Position numbers and translations under genes: made by a program. The notes beneath the pieces were generated by a model. The model saw nothing but the letters and a program-made list of their open reading frames with translations, made no database searches and was not told the DNA's origin. Source: Synchiropus splendidus (taxonomy: Eukaryota > Chordata > Actinopteri > Syngnathiformes > Callionymidae). From it: a stretch of DNA of 64,000 nucleotides. Positions within the stretch are counted from its first letter, which is position 1. Each line of letters starts with the position of its first letter. Below, piece by piece: positions 46,711 to 58,065 of the stretch. The stretch is taken from assembly GCF_027744825.2 (NCBI RefSeq), contig NC_071345.1, forward strand, positions 4,289,501 through 4,353,500. The letters are read 5' to 3'.

Positions 46711-48185
46711 ATGCGTGGTTTCTTTGTAAGTTGCGTGTGTGCTGCCCTGCTGCTGGCTGCGGCCTCCGCAGACCACCACCATGGCCATGACCACAGCCAT
46801 GACCACAGCCATGACCACAGCCATGACCACAGCCATGACCACAGCCATGACCACAACCATGACCACGCCGGTGAACACATGGCCTGCCACAAGCTGTCCT
46901 CCCCCAACGCCGACTTTGGCTTTGCTCTCTACAAAAACCTGTTGACCAAAACTCCTGCCGGAAAGAACATCTTCTTCTCCCCGCTGGGCATCTCCACGGC
47001 TCTGTCCATGCTGTCAACCGGCGCTCGCGGCGAGACCCACAAGCAGCTGTTTGCCACCCTGGGCTACAGCGATCACGATCAGAACGGCATCAATGTAGCG
47101 TACGAGCACCTGTTCCACATGGTCGCCCACGGCCAGAAGAACACGCTGGAACTTGGCAACGCTCTGGCTGTGCGTGACGGCTTCAGTCCGTTGGACAAGT
47201 TTATGAAAGACGTCAAGCATTTCTACAGTAGTGAGGCCTTCAACGTGGACTTCCGGTCCGATGGCGCCGTGGAGAAGATCAACTCCTACATCGCTGCTAA
47301 GACCAACAACATGATCAAGGATCAGCTGAAGGAACTGGACCCTGAAATGGCCATGGTGCTGATCAGCTTCGTCTACTTCAGCGGTAAGTGGTAGGTCAAT
47401 ACCAAATTTGTGGAGAAACTGAAGCCACGATGTTGCAGGAGAGTGGGAGAGGCCGTTCGATGCCAACCAAACCGAGAAGGCTGCGTTCCACGTGGACAAG
47501 GACACCCAGGTTGAAGTGGACATGATGAAACGCACCGGTCGCTTCGACTTCTACGAGGACGTTGACAACCACACCAGCGTCATCCTGCTGCCCTACAAAG
47601 GCAACACCTCCATGATGATTGTTCTGCCCGACGAGGGCAAGATGGCCGAGGTGGAGGGCTACATCAACAAAGAGTACATCAGGCACTGGCATGACTCTGT
47701 CTTCAGGAGGTAAGTCGGGACACTTCAAGACTTCAAATCCCCTACTATGATCCTCTTGTGTTTTCCGCAGCTCTGTGGAGCTGTTCATGCCCAAGTTCAC
47801 CATCTCCGCTGAAGCTGCGCTGGACGCCACCCTGAAGGAACTGGGAATAACAGATGCGTTCTCAAACACTGCTGACTTCTCCGGCATTACAGAGGAGGTC
47901 AAACTCCTAGTGTCCAAGGTTGGCTTCACCACTTGCTTCTCCAGCTAGCTTTGGTCCCGCAGAACAATAATCCATTCATCCCTTTCTCTGCAGGCAACGC
48001 ACAAGGCTGTGCTGAGCGTAGACGAAACAGGAACCAAAGCAGCCGCCGCGACCACCATCGAAATCATGCCCATGAGCATGCCCCAAACTATGAAACTCGA
48101 CAGGCCTTTCTTGGCCTTCATTCTTGAGCACTCCACTCGCAGCATAGTCTTCATGGGCAAGATCGCCAACCCCAAGGCCCTGTGA
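46711..48185 (+). CDS. serpina1: Alpha-1-antitrypsin-like serpin with His/Asp-repeat N-terminus
   Basis: This is a secreted clade A serpin that inhibits serine proteases by a suicide-substrate mechanism. Exons 46711-47383, 47439-47709, 47771-47918 and 47994-48185 give 427 residues plus TGA. A signal peptide (MRGFFVSCVCAALLLAAASA) is followed by a tract of repeated HDHS units (about residues 21-50), then the serpin fold (FFSPLGISTALSML, ISFVYFSGEWERPF). The hinge reads DETGTKAAAATTIE with small residues at P15-P9, as in inhibitory serpins. The reactive loop continues IEIMPMSMP, placing Met-Ser at P1-P1' as in human alpha-1-antitrypsin. N-glycosylation sequons NQT, NHT and NTS are present. The C-terminus is FMGKIANPKAL. 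Introns are 55, 61 and 75 nt. AATAAA lies at 48316-48321. Fish have several serpina1-like copies, so exact paralogy is open. Confidence 0.95.
46778..46870. repeat. 12-bp coding minisatellite (His/Asp repeats)
   Basis: The unit AGCCATGACCAC is repeated in tandem at least five times, with degenerate units on both sides. It is in frame and encodes HDHS repeats of the mature N-terminus. Codon use is almost uniform across units, which points to recent expansion. Confidence 0.9.
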
Positions 48186-48321
48186 ACACACTTACAGCCA
48201 AGGAGTGGTGTGTATCGACACTAAAGGTTGTTCATAGCTGATATTTACCTCAATACGATTTAAGGATCTGCCTTAGCCGGTATTTTACCACACTGTTTAT
48301 ATCCAACTCTGGTGAAATAAA

Positions 48322-50740
48322 GTCCCCAATGAAAGTTTTCTTCCTGGTTTTAATCATTTTTTTTCCCGCACAAAAAGAGCATTTATTGACCCGCCTCATC
48401 CAATATTTAATGCATTCTCTTGTCTCGCTACACAACTCACAAATGGTATTAAATATTGATTGTTGGTGTTGTGGTTCACGGTCATGCTGGTACATGTTAT
48501 AGCAGACCTGGGTGAGGTGCTGCCGGGGGGCCACAGGCGGCCCCTGTCCGCCTGCCATGACGGTGAAATACAAATATTAGATGCATGTTGCCAGACAGTT
48601 TTTTTTCATTATCAATCCTTGCAGCAAAGCTCTGTCTTTTCTGTTTGGAGTGGCTAGTCTCACCTTGTTTGTTTGAGCGTTTTAACACTCTGGTTTCCTC
48701 TCGCAGAGAGTAAACTGGTGAGAGTAATGGACTCTGAGCTGTTTGTGGGGGTGTTTTGGACTTTTTCAAAATATATCTTGGATTTTTCCCTCCAGTATTG
48801 CACTTTTATTACATTTCATTATTTCGGTTTGATTTTGTATAGAGATATGTATTATTTATTCATGTATTTATTATTAACACAAATGGCATGCACATTTATT
48901 CAGTTTAGAATTTGCTTCTGGAAAGGCACGATAACATCAAACAATAGGTTTCAAATCTGTCGGATGAACGCGTTTTTATTCGCTACACTATCGCTCACAT
49001 TCTAGTAATATCAGTTTAAAATATCCCTCATATCAGTACAAGGTTTTTTAAGTAATTTTAAGTAATAAAAAACATGGTATTGTTTTTTAAGGCAACTCAA
49101 ACTTTAGCTCAAATTATTAATTACAGTGCAGTATTGCCCACTTTTCAAGGTTTGTCATTAGTACTTATATTGTATAATCATAAGTATCTTTCACTTTACA
49201 AAAATGCCTAAGTTTTGAAAAATCCTGTTGGAGTCCTGAGACCAGACTGATGATGTCATCAAACCGCGCCATGAGCCAAGACAACAAGCATGTTGCTAAT
49301 ACCTTGCTCTCTTGCTGCTACACAAAAATGTCAGTAGTCTGAAATGAGGTAAACCATATTTGCAGCATGTTTTTAATAATGCGAGACAAGGGGCAAGACT
49401 TTGGCAAAATATTAATATTGGACATCCTGGTATATCACCCAATCAGACACATTGAAAACCCAAATTATTTTTCTTCGACACGAGACCGGGCCTCAACTCT
49501 TTCTTTTTTTTTCTTTGACTATTGCATGACCTACTTAAGTTACATGCGCAGTGTAAACGAAGCCGTATCCATCAAACAAACAGTTCAATAACTCTGATTC
49601 TCAGCAGAAATGATATGGAAAAGTTGTTGTTTCTGCAGTCTCAACCCCACACACACGGATGTTGCAGGCTCGTGGGAGTTGTGCTTTGATCCGTCTCAGG
49701 CAGACGTATCAGCGTGATGGATCCGCTCTACTGTGATGTTTCTCATGCGAATGTCTTTTAGGCATTACGACCTCTTCCTGGCTGAAAGTGTGAGAGCTCT
49801 GAGTTGATCCTGATATCTGTGGCATTAAATCTTGTCAAACCGTCCTGCCGTCTTACAGGAATTTGTCAAACTTGCCGTGAGATTTTTTCGATCACAGATA
49901 TTAATACTGAATGCTGAAGGGTGGAGTACGCAGCAACCTGTTTATTTTCAGGTTTTTAACAACCCCCTATATGGGACAATTATTTTTATGATCCAGTGTT
50001 CAGTGCTCTGAATCTGGCCTTGTTGTTCAAGTATTCTTTCCCAACAACACACTCCCTCAGAGTGGAGATAGACGCCTGCTCCAGGTGTTGTTTTTTTAAG
50101 TTCAACTGTTCAAAAATTCAGTTCTGGTGCCGCAACATTATGCTGGAATTTGAACATTTTCAAAACGCGTTTCGCTAACTTTGGCATCTATTTTACTTCA
50201 GGATATTTGAGTTGAATAGCGAGAGTGCAGCTCACAAAGTAGTGCATGAAATACAAAAATGATTCGGCTCAACAAGCCGCAGCCTTGGCTGCTTCGCTCT
50301 TGCTGTCCTTTGTCCAATATATTTTTGCATGGTGGTGTTATAACAACTTCAGAACTGATGCTGCCTCACACACTCCACAATCGATTCCTAGTGAGAATGC
50401 TAGGTAGATACTGCTGTTGATTTCATCAGATATTCATGACTGTGATGTGCATGATCACAGCTCACCTGACTCACTTGGACTCTCGGTTTGAGAGTGTGGG
50501 ATACGCATTACAAACCATCAAAATGTGATACAAAATAAGAAAGAAGTCTTTGAAACATCAGCTGTTCTTGACAAGGTCCTGTTCACCTACTGGCAATGCC
50601 ATCGTAGGTAGGTAGGTGTCCCCTTGTGTAAGGGCTGCCGCCGGGTTTTGACGTCCTGACCAGTGCTGATTTCATTTTTTTTAAACTTTCTAATGAGCTA
50701 ATGTAACTTCTACTGAATTATTCAATCGTACTAGGGTTTG
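48322..50740. other. Intergenic, no gene recognised
   Basis: AT-rich sequence with chance frames only. A short GTAG/GGTA repeat lies near 50605. Confidence 0.45.
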
Positions 50741-50840
50741 ACCGAAATGTTTTTTTTAGGGCTGATACCGATATTGATATCTGGTGGCTTAGGACAGCCG
50801 ATATTCTGGGCCGATATTTGTCAGATTTGACTTTGGTTTT
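50735..50840. mobile_element. Possible hAT transposon fragment (GATATCGG-type)
   Basis: The string around 50765-50825 (GGGCTGATACCGATATTGATATC, then GCCGATATTCTGGGCCGATATT) resembles the GCCGATAT-repeat termini of hAT elements common in fish. Ends and target duplication cannot be defined. Confidence 0.35.
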
Positions 50841-50899
50841 AAGGTGTTTACATCATAGAAATCTACATTTTTGTAGCAAACCATCAACGAGAAAAAGTA

Positions 50900-52160
50900 A
50901 AAGTTTTATTGCAGGAAAATATTGACTAATTTGAAGAAACGGTTCAATAACCATTATGAAGAACATGTACTGCAGTCAGTGGCCTAGCCAACAGATTAAG
51001 GGCGAAAAGTAGAAATGAATCTATCGCTGAAGAACACATGAATTAACGAAAATGTAAAAAAAACCCAGTAGATTTCACTGGCACTTCACCAAAGACACAA
51101 ATAAGCGCCAGGCTTCTTAACACAAGAGGGCGCAATACCGGCAGGGCTCAGTATGATGGAGGACGACAGCGATGTGGACCATTGAGTACAAAATGGCAGA
51201 TCAGTCGACTTGCAAAACATTTGTACTAGAAAAAGACTTGTCAAGCTAGTCATTTCTCAAGCATATGCCTGTTCCACTTCTTGGTCTGACGACAAACACA
51301 TCATGATATGCACAGCGTTGTAGACGGACCAGGAAGTAGCCTGGATCCTCCGCACAAGGGTGAAAAGCTTGTTCATTGATGCACATTTTTTCTGCTAAGA
51401 ATATATAAATGTATCTTCTGAGGCCAGTAAAAGTCGACTAATCCAAATCCTTCAAAAGGTAAAAGTCAAATGCGACTCACTGTGACAAGTAGTGTGTGTT
51501 CCATATGTGGTCTGTGACTTGACGTCTATAGTGACGCACAAGTCTGCTGTACACAGGTCTGTTTATGGGTTTTTCTCTCCTGCGATGAGCTAAAAGGTTT
51601 GTCTTCTGAGGTCTGGAAGAAGTCAACCTCTTCTGGTATCAGCGTGTCTCAACAGATCAGCTGCTCAAACAACAACCCAAGGCCAAGTTTTTCACTTCCG
51701 AATCTGAGCTGAGGCATTAAACCATCCATGAGAACAGAGACGCTGTGATCTTTTATATTTTTTCATCATTTAAATGTGCCAGCTTCCATTCAAATCCACT
51801 GACTTCAGCATCTAAGTAGATGGTCTCACAAACACACACAAAAGGAGCCACTCCGCACATTGTGCGCCGCACGACACAAGCTATTATTACTCTGAATAAA
51901 ACCCCCAGACAGCAGTTCACTTAAGGATTACAGCGACTCATCCAGATCCTTTATCAGCTGAAAAAATAATAAAATAACAAAATGACTAAAGGAGATTAAA
52001 GATATATTGAAGACCCTGCAATTGCCTTTGTGCATATCATTTGCGGCAGTCCACTTAAATGTAATAATTCTGCTGTGATATTATCATCTTTCTCATTAGG
52101 AATTGCAAATCCCCTCTAATTATAGTCGTGTTTCATGGAGACGAGTGAGCAGTTGCTGGA
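50900..52160. other. Intergenic, no gene recognised
   Basis: I see no coding or repeat structure that I can support. Confidence 0.4.
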
Positions 52161-52194
52161 TGACCCACTTTGGAAGACGTAGCAGTAGAGAAGA

Positions 52195-52290
52195 CACTTC
52201 AATGAAACCTCACCTTGTTTTTAAACCAACAGTGTCACCTACTGAGGTCTAAAAAATAAGGACACTGTTTCATGAAGCCCATCACTAGAA
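52195..52290. mobile_element. Partial palindromic hAT-type MITE
   Basis: TTCAATGAAACCTCACC at the left and GGACACTGTTTCATGAAGCCCATCACTA at the right match the right half of the MITE family. Confidence 0.7.
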
Positions 52291-53089
52291 ATGATAATTC
52301 AGTTTGTAAAAGGATACAGTCAATATCACATTACAGGTTGCTATAAATGGTAGTAAATTCTTTTAAACATTGTTTTTCCCTTCTGTATTCTTTTCTACAA
52401 TTCGGATTTTTTTTTTTTTATCTATATCTCTACACTCATATTCTTCTTTTTCACCACTTTTAATTTGCATTATTTTCTTTTTATGTAAAAGAGAAAAGAC
52501 TTTTACCTTTATAATAAAGTATTTTTGAATACTTTTTCCATAATTCTTTTCAATTATTTGCTCAATAAATTTGCTCGCAAAGAAAGCAAACATTTTTATA
52601 TAAATTATTTATATATTTTTTCGCTTTCTTTTTTATGGACATTTTAAGCTTATTTTTGTAAAACACTTGCAATGGTAAAGCGCCAACCGCTCTCACATAT
52701 GGAACCTTATGGATCATATGGATCCTCACTTACTTATCACCTAACCTAATCCACATGAAAATCTCAGGGGTGACATATCTGTATTATTCGAGCTGGGGAG
52801 GTTTTCATCGCCCTCATTGAGACGTTCTGCAACTCTTCCACACAATTGCACACACTTCTGTGGCAAACTCCTGTTTCCTCTCTTCACGGCCAGGTCCTGC
52901 TGAGTCGAGCTGCCTGTTTCCTCCACACATAACCCGACATCTGTTTCACATCTGCTGAATTTGTCTCACCCTTGCTTTGATTTTCTCAATCCATTTGCAC
53001 TTTAAGTTGTGCTCAACTCCATAGTTGGGACTTGTGAAACCTGGAATTCTGTTTTGTACAGTGCGTATACTTCTCCTTTGTCATCACTG

Positions 53090-53230
53090 GTGATGGGCGA
53101 ACGAGACTGGGTCCTTCAGGATGTAGCGCTCTCGGTTTATAGATGATGTGAGGTTTCATTGAAGCCCAAGACTTCAAAGGGCTGTGGAAGTGAGGACTAT
53201 GTGTCATGAAACCTCACTGGCTCATCACTC
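53090..53230. mobile_element. Diverged palindromic hAT-type MITE
   Basis: GGTGATGGGCG at the left, GATGTGAGGTTTCATTGAAG in the middle and GTCATGAAACCTCACTGGCTCATCACT at the right match the family. No convincing target duplication is visible. Confidence 0.65.
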
Positions 53231-53239
53231 ATCTTGAGG

Positions 53240-54690
53240 CTCTCTGGCGTCAGAAGTGGGATGGTCACCCGTCGTCATATGAAGTCAGAGTGTGTGATGG
53301 CAATGAAGGACCTACTACAGATTTCACAACTTTTTGGGGGGATGTTCTTGTGCTGGTTGTATTGGGACAACTGTTCACCACTCTACGGACAAATGGTGTC
53401 AAAGGTGGGATGACCATGCTGGACGGTTGCATTTGGTTTCCTCTCTTTTGCAGTCGCGTGTTTACTTGAGGTTCACAAGACGGCTCTTCACTGAGAAAAC
53501 ACTTCTACAAGGCTACAAAGATGACCGATGTCTTTTGTATGTCCAACAATCCACAGTACGACTTCCCTTTCCGCCATTTTTGGTTTCAACTTATCCAAAA
53601 TATTAGTCGTGTCATCATCAATTATTAATAAGTTGCTGCCACGGTGCACACTGTCCCAACTGAGATGCTCTTACTTGCAGCTTACTTACAGCGCTGCGCT
53701 GCTAGTGGGATGTTTTCTCCCTCCGGTCAGAAAACCTCATTGATCCCATGAGCCTTAGCGCGCCACCTTGCAGGAATGCACTTTGTACTGACTGGTGCCA
53801 GGAAGCCTGTGGTCTGAAGAAATAGTTTTAAACAAAGCCTATTGGTTGGGAATATTTTCAACCTTTACCTACTCCTTAATGCATGAATCACGTTCGTTTT
53901 CATTCCAATATATGTCGAGGTTTCATCTTGCTCAAAGAGAATTAGATTGGATTAACTGAACCTCTGAATGGAGGAACCAGCGGACGCTGAGTAGCATCCT
54001 GCAGCATGTGCATGGTAGTTGTTCATCGGTGTCAGAAATAACTAGGGAATATTCTAGGTGAGGTTCCAGCACTCTGACAGACATATACTGGTGTGTGTAA
54101 CCTGATGGTCATCGGCCTCAGATGACCCCCCCGACCTTTGACTTGTCAACACAAATGTCTCCGTTGGATTATTTGCACAATCAGCATTTGTACACGTTGT
54201 CTCCTCCACACGCCCACGCAGACCAGACGGTCTGAGCTATTGTAAAACCATGGTGCGACTCTGCCCGTGGCTGGTTTGAAGTGCAGCCCGTGTTGCTAGG
54301 TTGAAGCGCATTTGAATTTGGGATCAGATGAAACGTCCTGACATTTTAAAAACAGCTGGTTTCTTTCATACACACAGTTAAAGCTTCCTTATAAATATGG
54401 AGTCATTTGCTAACAGTCAGACAAATGACTGGAATCTGTGTAACATGAACCACAGGGATTGCTAAATCTACAAGGGGTCATCTTGATTCCAGTATGTTTG
54501 TGTAAAAATGATCATTGAAATGCACAATCCATCTCCACAATTGTACCTTCTGCTGTGTTTCCCTGAGTCCAAATCGAGCTGAATCCAAAAAAAGCCTCAA
54601 CAGGGCATTATACTGTTTTCAGGCTTTGATCAGATCAAATGAATATTTGAGGGGAACTAAACAGGAAGAGCAGGTGTTGAACATAATCAA
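53240..54690. other. Intergenic, no gene recognised
   Basis: Short frames only; nothing matches a family I know. Confidence 0.4.
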
Positions 54691-54697
54691 AATTTTG

Positions 54698-55500
54698 TGA
54701 TTTTTATGGGTGGTTTTTCACACCTTGAAAAGTGGAATTAAGAGTGAGAAACCTTTCTCTTGTCTGTGCCATGTTACAGAAGCATCGTAGCATTAGCTTG
54801 AATTTCCACCAGGTATGGTGGCGGAAGGAACGCGGAGTTAATGCGGAGATGTCAATACTATGGTACTACATGGATTGAAAGAGGCGATGTCTTTTATAGA
54901 GTTTATGAGAAGTGTCATATAGAATGGGCCGCCACGAAGGAAGCGCGCCGTTGACTGCTTCGGAGTCACGACCGCCGGTTATGACGTAAAGTTTTTCAAA
55001 AGTCTGTGATTTTTATGTGCGGTTTTTCACACCTTGAAAAGTCTGGAATTAAGAGTGGAAAACATTTCTCTTGTCTGTGTCATGCTACAGAAGCATTGTA
55101 GCGTTAGCTCGAATTTCCACCTGGTATGGTGGCGGAAGGAACGTGGAGTTGACGCAGAGACGTCAATCCCTCGGTACTACATGGATTGAAAGAGGTGATG
55201 TCTTTTATAGAGTTTATGAGGAGTGTCATAAAGAATGTTCCGCCACGAAGGAAGTGCGCCGTTGACTGCTTCGGAGTCACGATGGCCAGATATGACGGAA
55301 AGTTTTTTTAAAAGGGTGATTTTTATGTGTACCACGCAGCATCATAGCATTCGCTTGAATTTCCACCAGATATGGTGGCACAACTCGGTCTCGCGAGAAT
55401 TGTGATCGCGAGAGAATGGTCAATCCCATGGCACTACAAAGAGGCGATGAGTTTACGAGGCTATGACGTAAAGTTTTTAAAAAGTCTGGATTTTTATTTG
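54698..55500. repeat. Tandem repeat, period about 309 bp, 2.6 copies
   Basis: Units begin with TGATTTTTATG at 54698, 55007 and 55317. The first two units align over their whole length (GAATTTCCACC, GGTATGGTGGCGGAAGGAAC, TACATGGATTGAAAGAGG, CGTTGACTGCTTCGGAGTCACGA). The third is partly deleted and ends near 55490. Each unit has short open frames that do not suggest a protein. Confidence 0.9.
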
Positions 55501-55509
55501 GATAAAGAA

Positions 55510-57490
55510 CAAGCACTGAATGCATCTACAGATTCACCTTTGTCGAACGGCTGTAATCTCACACATCACTCAACCGATCTTTTCCCTGCAGTGAAAACCC
55601 TTCAGTTTGAGCAAACAAAAAGAAACCACTGTAAACACCGGGAAAACAAAACAACACTGATAACAGCGCAGGAACACATGTTAATCAGTTTGTTGCCCAG
55701 GTGCATGCTGGGAGACTGCTCCACGTCTCCGGGGATGCCATGGAAAGTGGCTGATAGTATTGCTCACAAGCGTTTCGCTCATTTTTTCCGTCTACTGCGG
55801 AGTATCCTGCCGCCCCCACCTTGCACTGGAGGACATCACAAACTATCATCTGTGAGCACCATGAGACACGTTCATTAGTGTTACTCTCCCACTGAAGGTC
55901 CCTCACGTCTCTTTGCTTTGCTTATTATTCCTGCTTGCAGAAGATCAAATGCGTGGCATGGATGGGAATCAAGACGTGAGGTGACAAATTGTGAAATGGG
56001 CATCTATAATGCATGCGGCGCCTGTGCCGATCCGAGCGGCGGTTATTTTGGTTTGCCACTCTCATATGACTCACTCTGTCGGATGGGATGAGCGGAGGAG
56101 TGGCGTCTCACCGCGGGGACACTGACTGACAGATAAGGGCAGAGATGAGACGCTGCAAATGAACTGATGAGATAACCCCTGTTCTCTAGTTAGCGGCATC
56201 ACACGATTGTATTCAAGATGAATCGCTTTACAAGACCCCGTTTCTTCGCATGTATCCTATCGTGCATCTATTTGCCTTCATGCAGAGGACATGCAAACGT
56301 AGCTGCTCCTCGTATGCAGATACATCCTTGAATACATCCTTATTATTATAATATATTATATTATTATATTGTTGTTATAAACTGTGACCTTTGTGAGGCG
56401 CCGTCATGCCAAAGAAAGGCAGCGATGACGACGAAATATGACGTAAAAAAAATGTCAAGGATGAAATGAACCATTAAATATTATATAAATAGAAATAAAT
56501 ATAAAAATAAATAAATATATAAAATAAATAAATTTAAATACATATGGAAGCATGGCTATTAAGAAGTGTAAATATCTCATGGAACCTATAAAACATTAAT
56601 TTATATGCGTCTTATTTAAATATAAACCATAATAAAACTGTGGACCAAACACCTAAGGCAATTCATTTTACTGACTAAAGTTACTAGCTACTGGTTTAAA
56701 AAAATGCCGACTTATCAGTTGTATAGGTTTAGTTTGACCTCCTGAGGGCCACAACAACACAGCCAAAGGGCCACATATGGCCTCAGGTCTGTTGTAGATG
56801 AACCACTTCTGTGGTCTATTCCCCTTCCTAATATACACAACTAGCAAACTCTGAAAAGGTGGCTGTAGCTGGCACCTTGGATGAAGTCCATGCTGATTCC
56901 CAATAGCTGCAAACATCTTCAAATCCTCACTGGAGCTGTGTGACCTTCCCTCCTGCCTCAGCAGCCTGTTCATTCCAGTCTCTAAGAAATATTCGATAAA
57001 AAGATGAAATGACTACAGGCTGGTCTTCTTGCCGTCTGTAGTAACGGAATCCTTTGAAAAGGCTGTTGTTGAAACATCTGAAAGTCCCTGCAGACCCCCT
57101 GCTGGACCTCCTGCAGATCGCTGCGGGGCAAACAGACCGTTTAATGACCCAGTTTATCAAAATACATTATACTCCGCAGCATCTCCGTCCAAACACCTGC
57201 CGTAAGGAAGCATAGTCTTTGTGGACATGAGAGTTGAGTATCATCTGCCAAGATGCGGTGCGACAGGATGACCCAATCCAACCATTCACATTATTATATT
57301 TATTGTGATGGTAGCACCGTAGTCATTCACGGTGCTTTCTATGCCGAGAGACACATCACAGAATACAGAGTAAAGGAGCGCCATCCCATGGATAACTCCA
57401 ACCTCTGTGTTTCACAAGGTGGGACATGTGCTTGAATTGAAAGCAAAGGGCATTGAAGGCTGACTTCTGTGTCAACTTTGGATGCAAAAG
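55510..57490. other. Intergenic, no gene recognised
   Basis: An AT-rich patch lies at about 56330-56640. The open frames at 56668-57160 (minus) have no recognisable domain. Confidence 0.4.
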
Positions 57491-57499
57491 TCACTAGAG

Positions 57500-58057
57500 C
57501 AGTGATTCTTAACCACAGGGCCAGGACCCTTGGTTGGACAGCTAATAGTTTTTTACACCTTTGGGCCGTGGGGACTGCGAGACACTCAGTTTTAATACAC
57601 TTGCCACATAGGATGGCAGAAGTGTGTCTCCACCACTACAAATTTGAGATAAGTGTTCATGAAAGCAACTGTTGAAACAGTTTAATGGCAATACTTTCAT
57701 TTACGCTTTACTTATATCTTCTTTGGAGTTTAAACAATAGTTTTTTTAATTTTGTAATATTTAGACATGGTTTTATTATTTGTTTTATTCCGAATTTTAT
57801 TCCGTTTTCCCCAATTTTCTCAACAGTTTGCGTGTGTTTATTTTTTTCCTTTGGTAAACTTGAACATGACCTGGTTCTGCTGCTGGTGGGACTTTTCAAT
57901 GACAAATAAATATGTGTGTGATGATTGCATGCATTCATGTCACTTCACAAGGTTTTGGTTTGTTTATCTGTAAGTAGATTAAATATGAAATCCAGACTCT
58001 ATTCGGGGCCCCTTTGTTCTGGGAAAGGTGGGCCCCGAGATTAAAAAGGAACCCCTG
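57500..58057. mobile_element. Non-autonomous hAT (Charlie-like) transposon, 558 bp
   Basis: The element begins CAGTGATTCTTAACC and ends GGAACCCCTG, which are hAT-type inverted termini. Flanks CACTAGAG (57492-57499) and CGCTAGAG (58058-58065) form a 7-of-8 target duplication. No transposase is encoded. Confidence 0.82.
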
Positions 58058-58065
58058 CGCTAGAG

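Noticed and set aside
46552..47017. Minus-strand frames with Val-Met-Ala and Cys-Gly-His-Gly repeats opposite the serpin
   Set aside because: They are antisense shadows of the 12-base HDHS minisatellite in a well supported coding exon.
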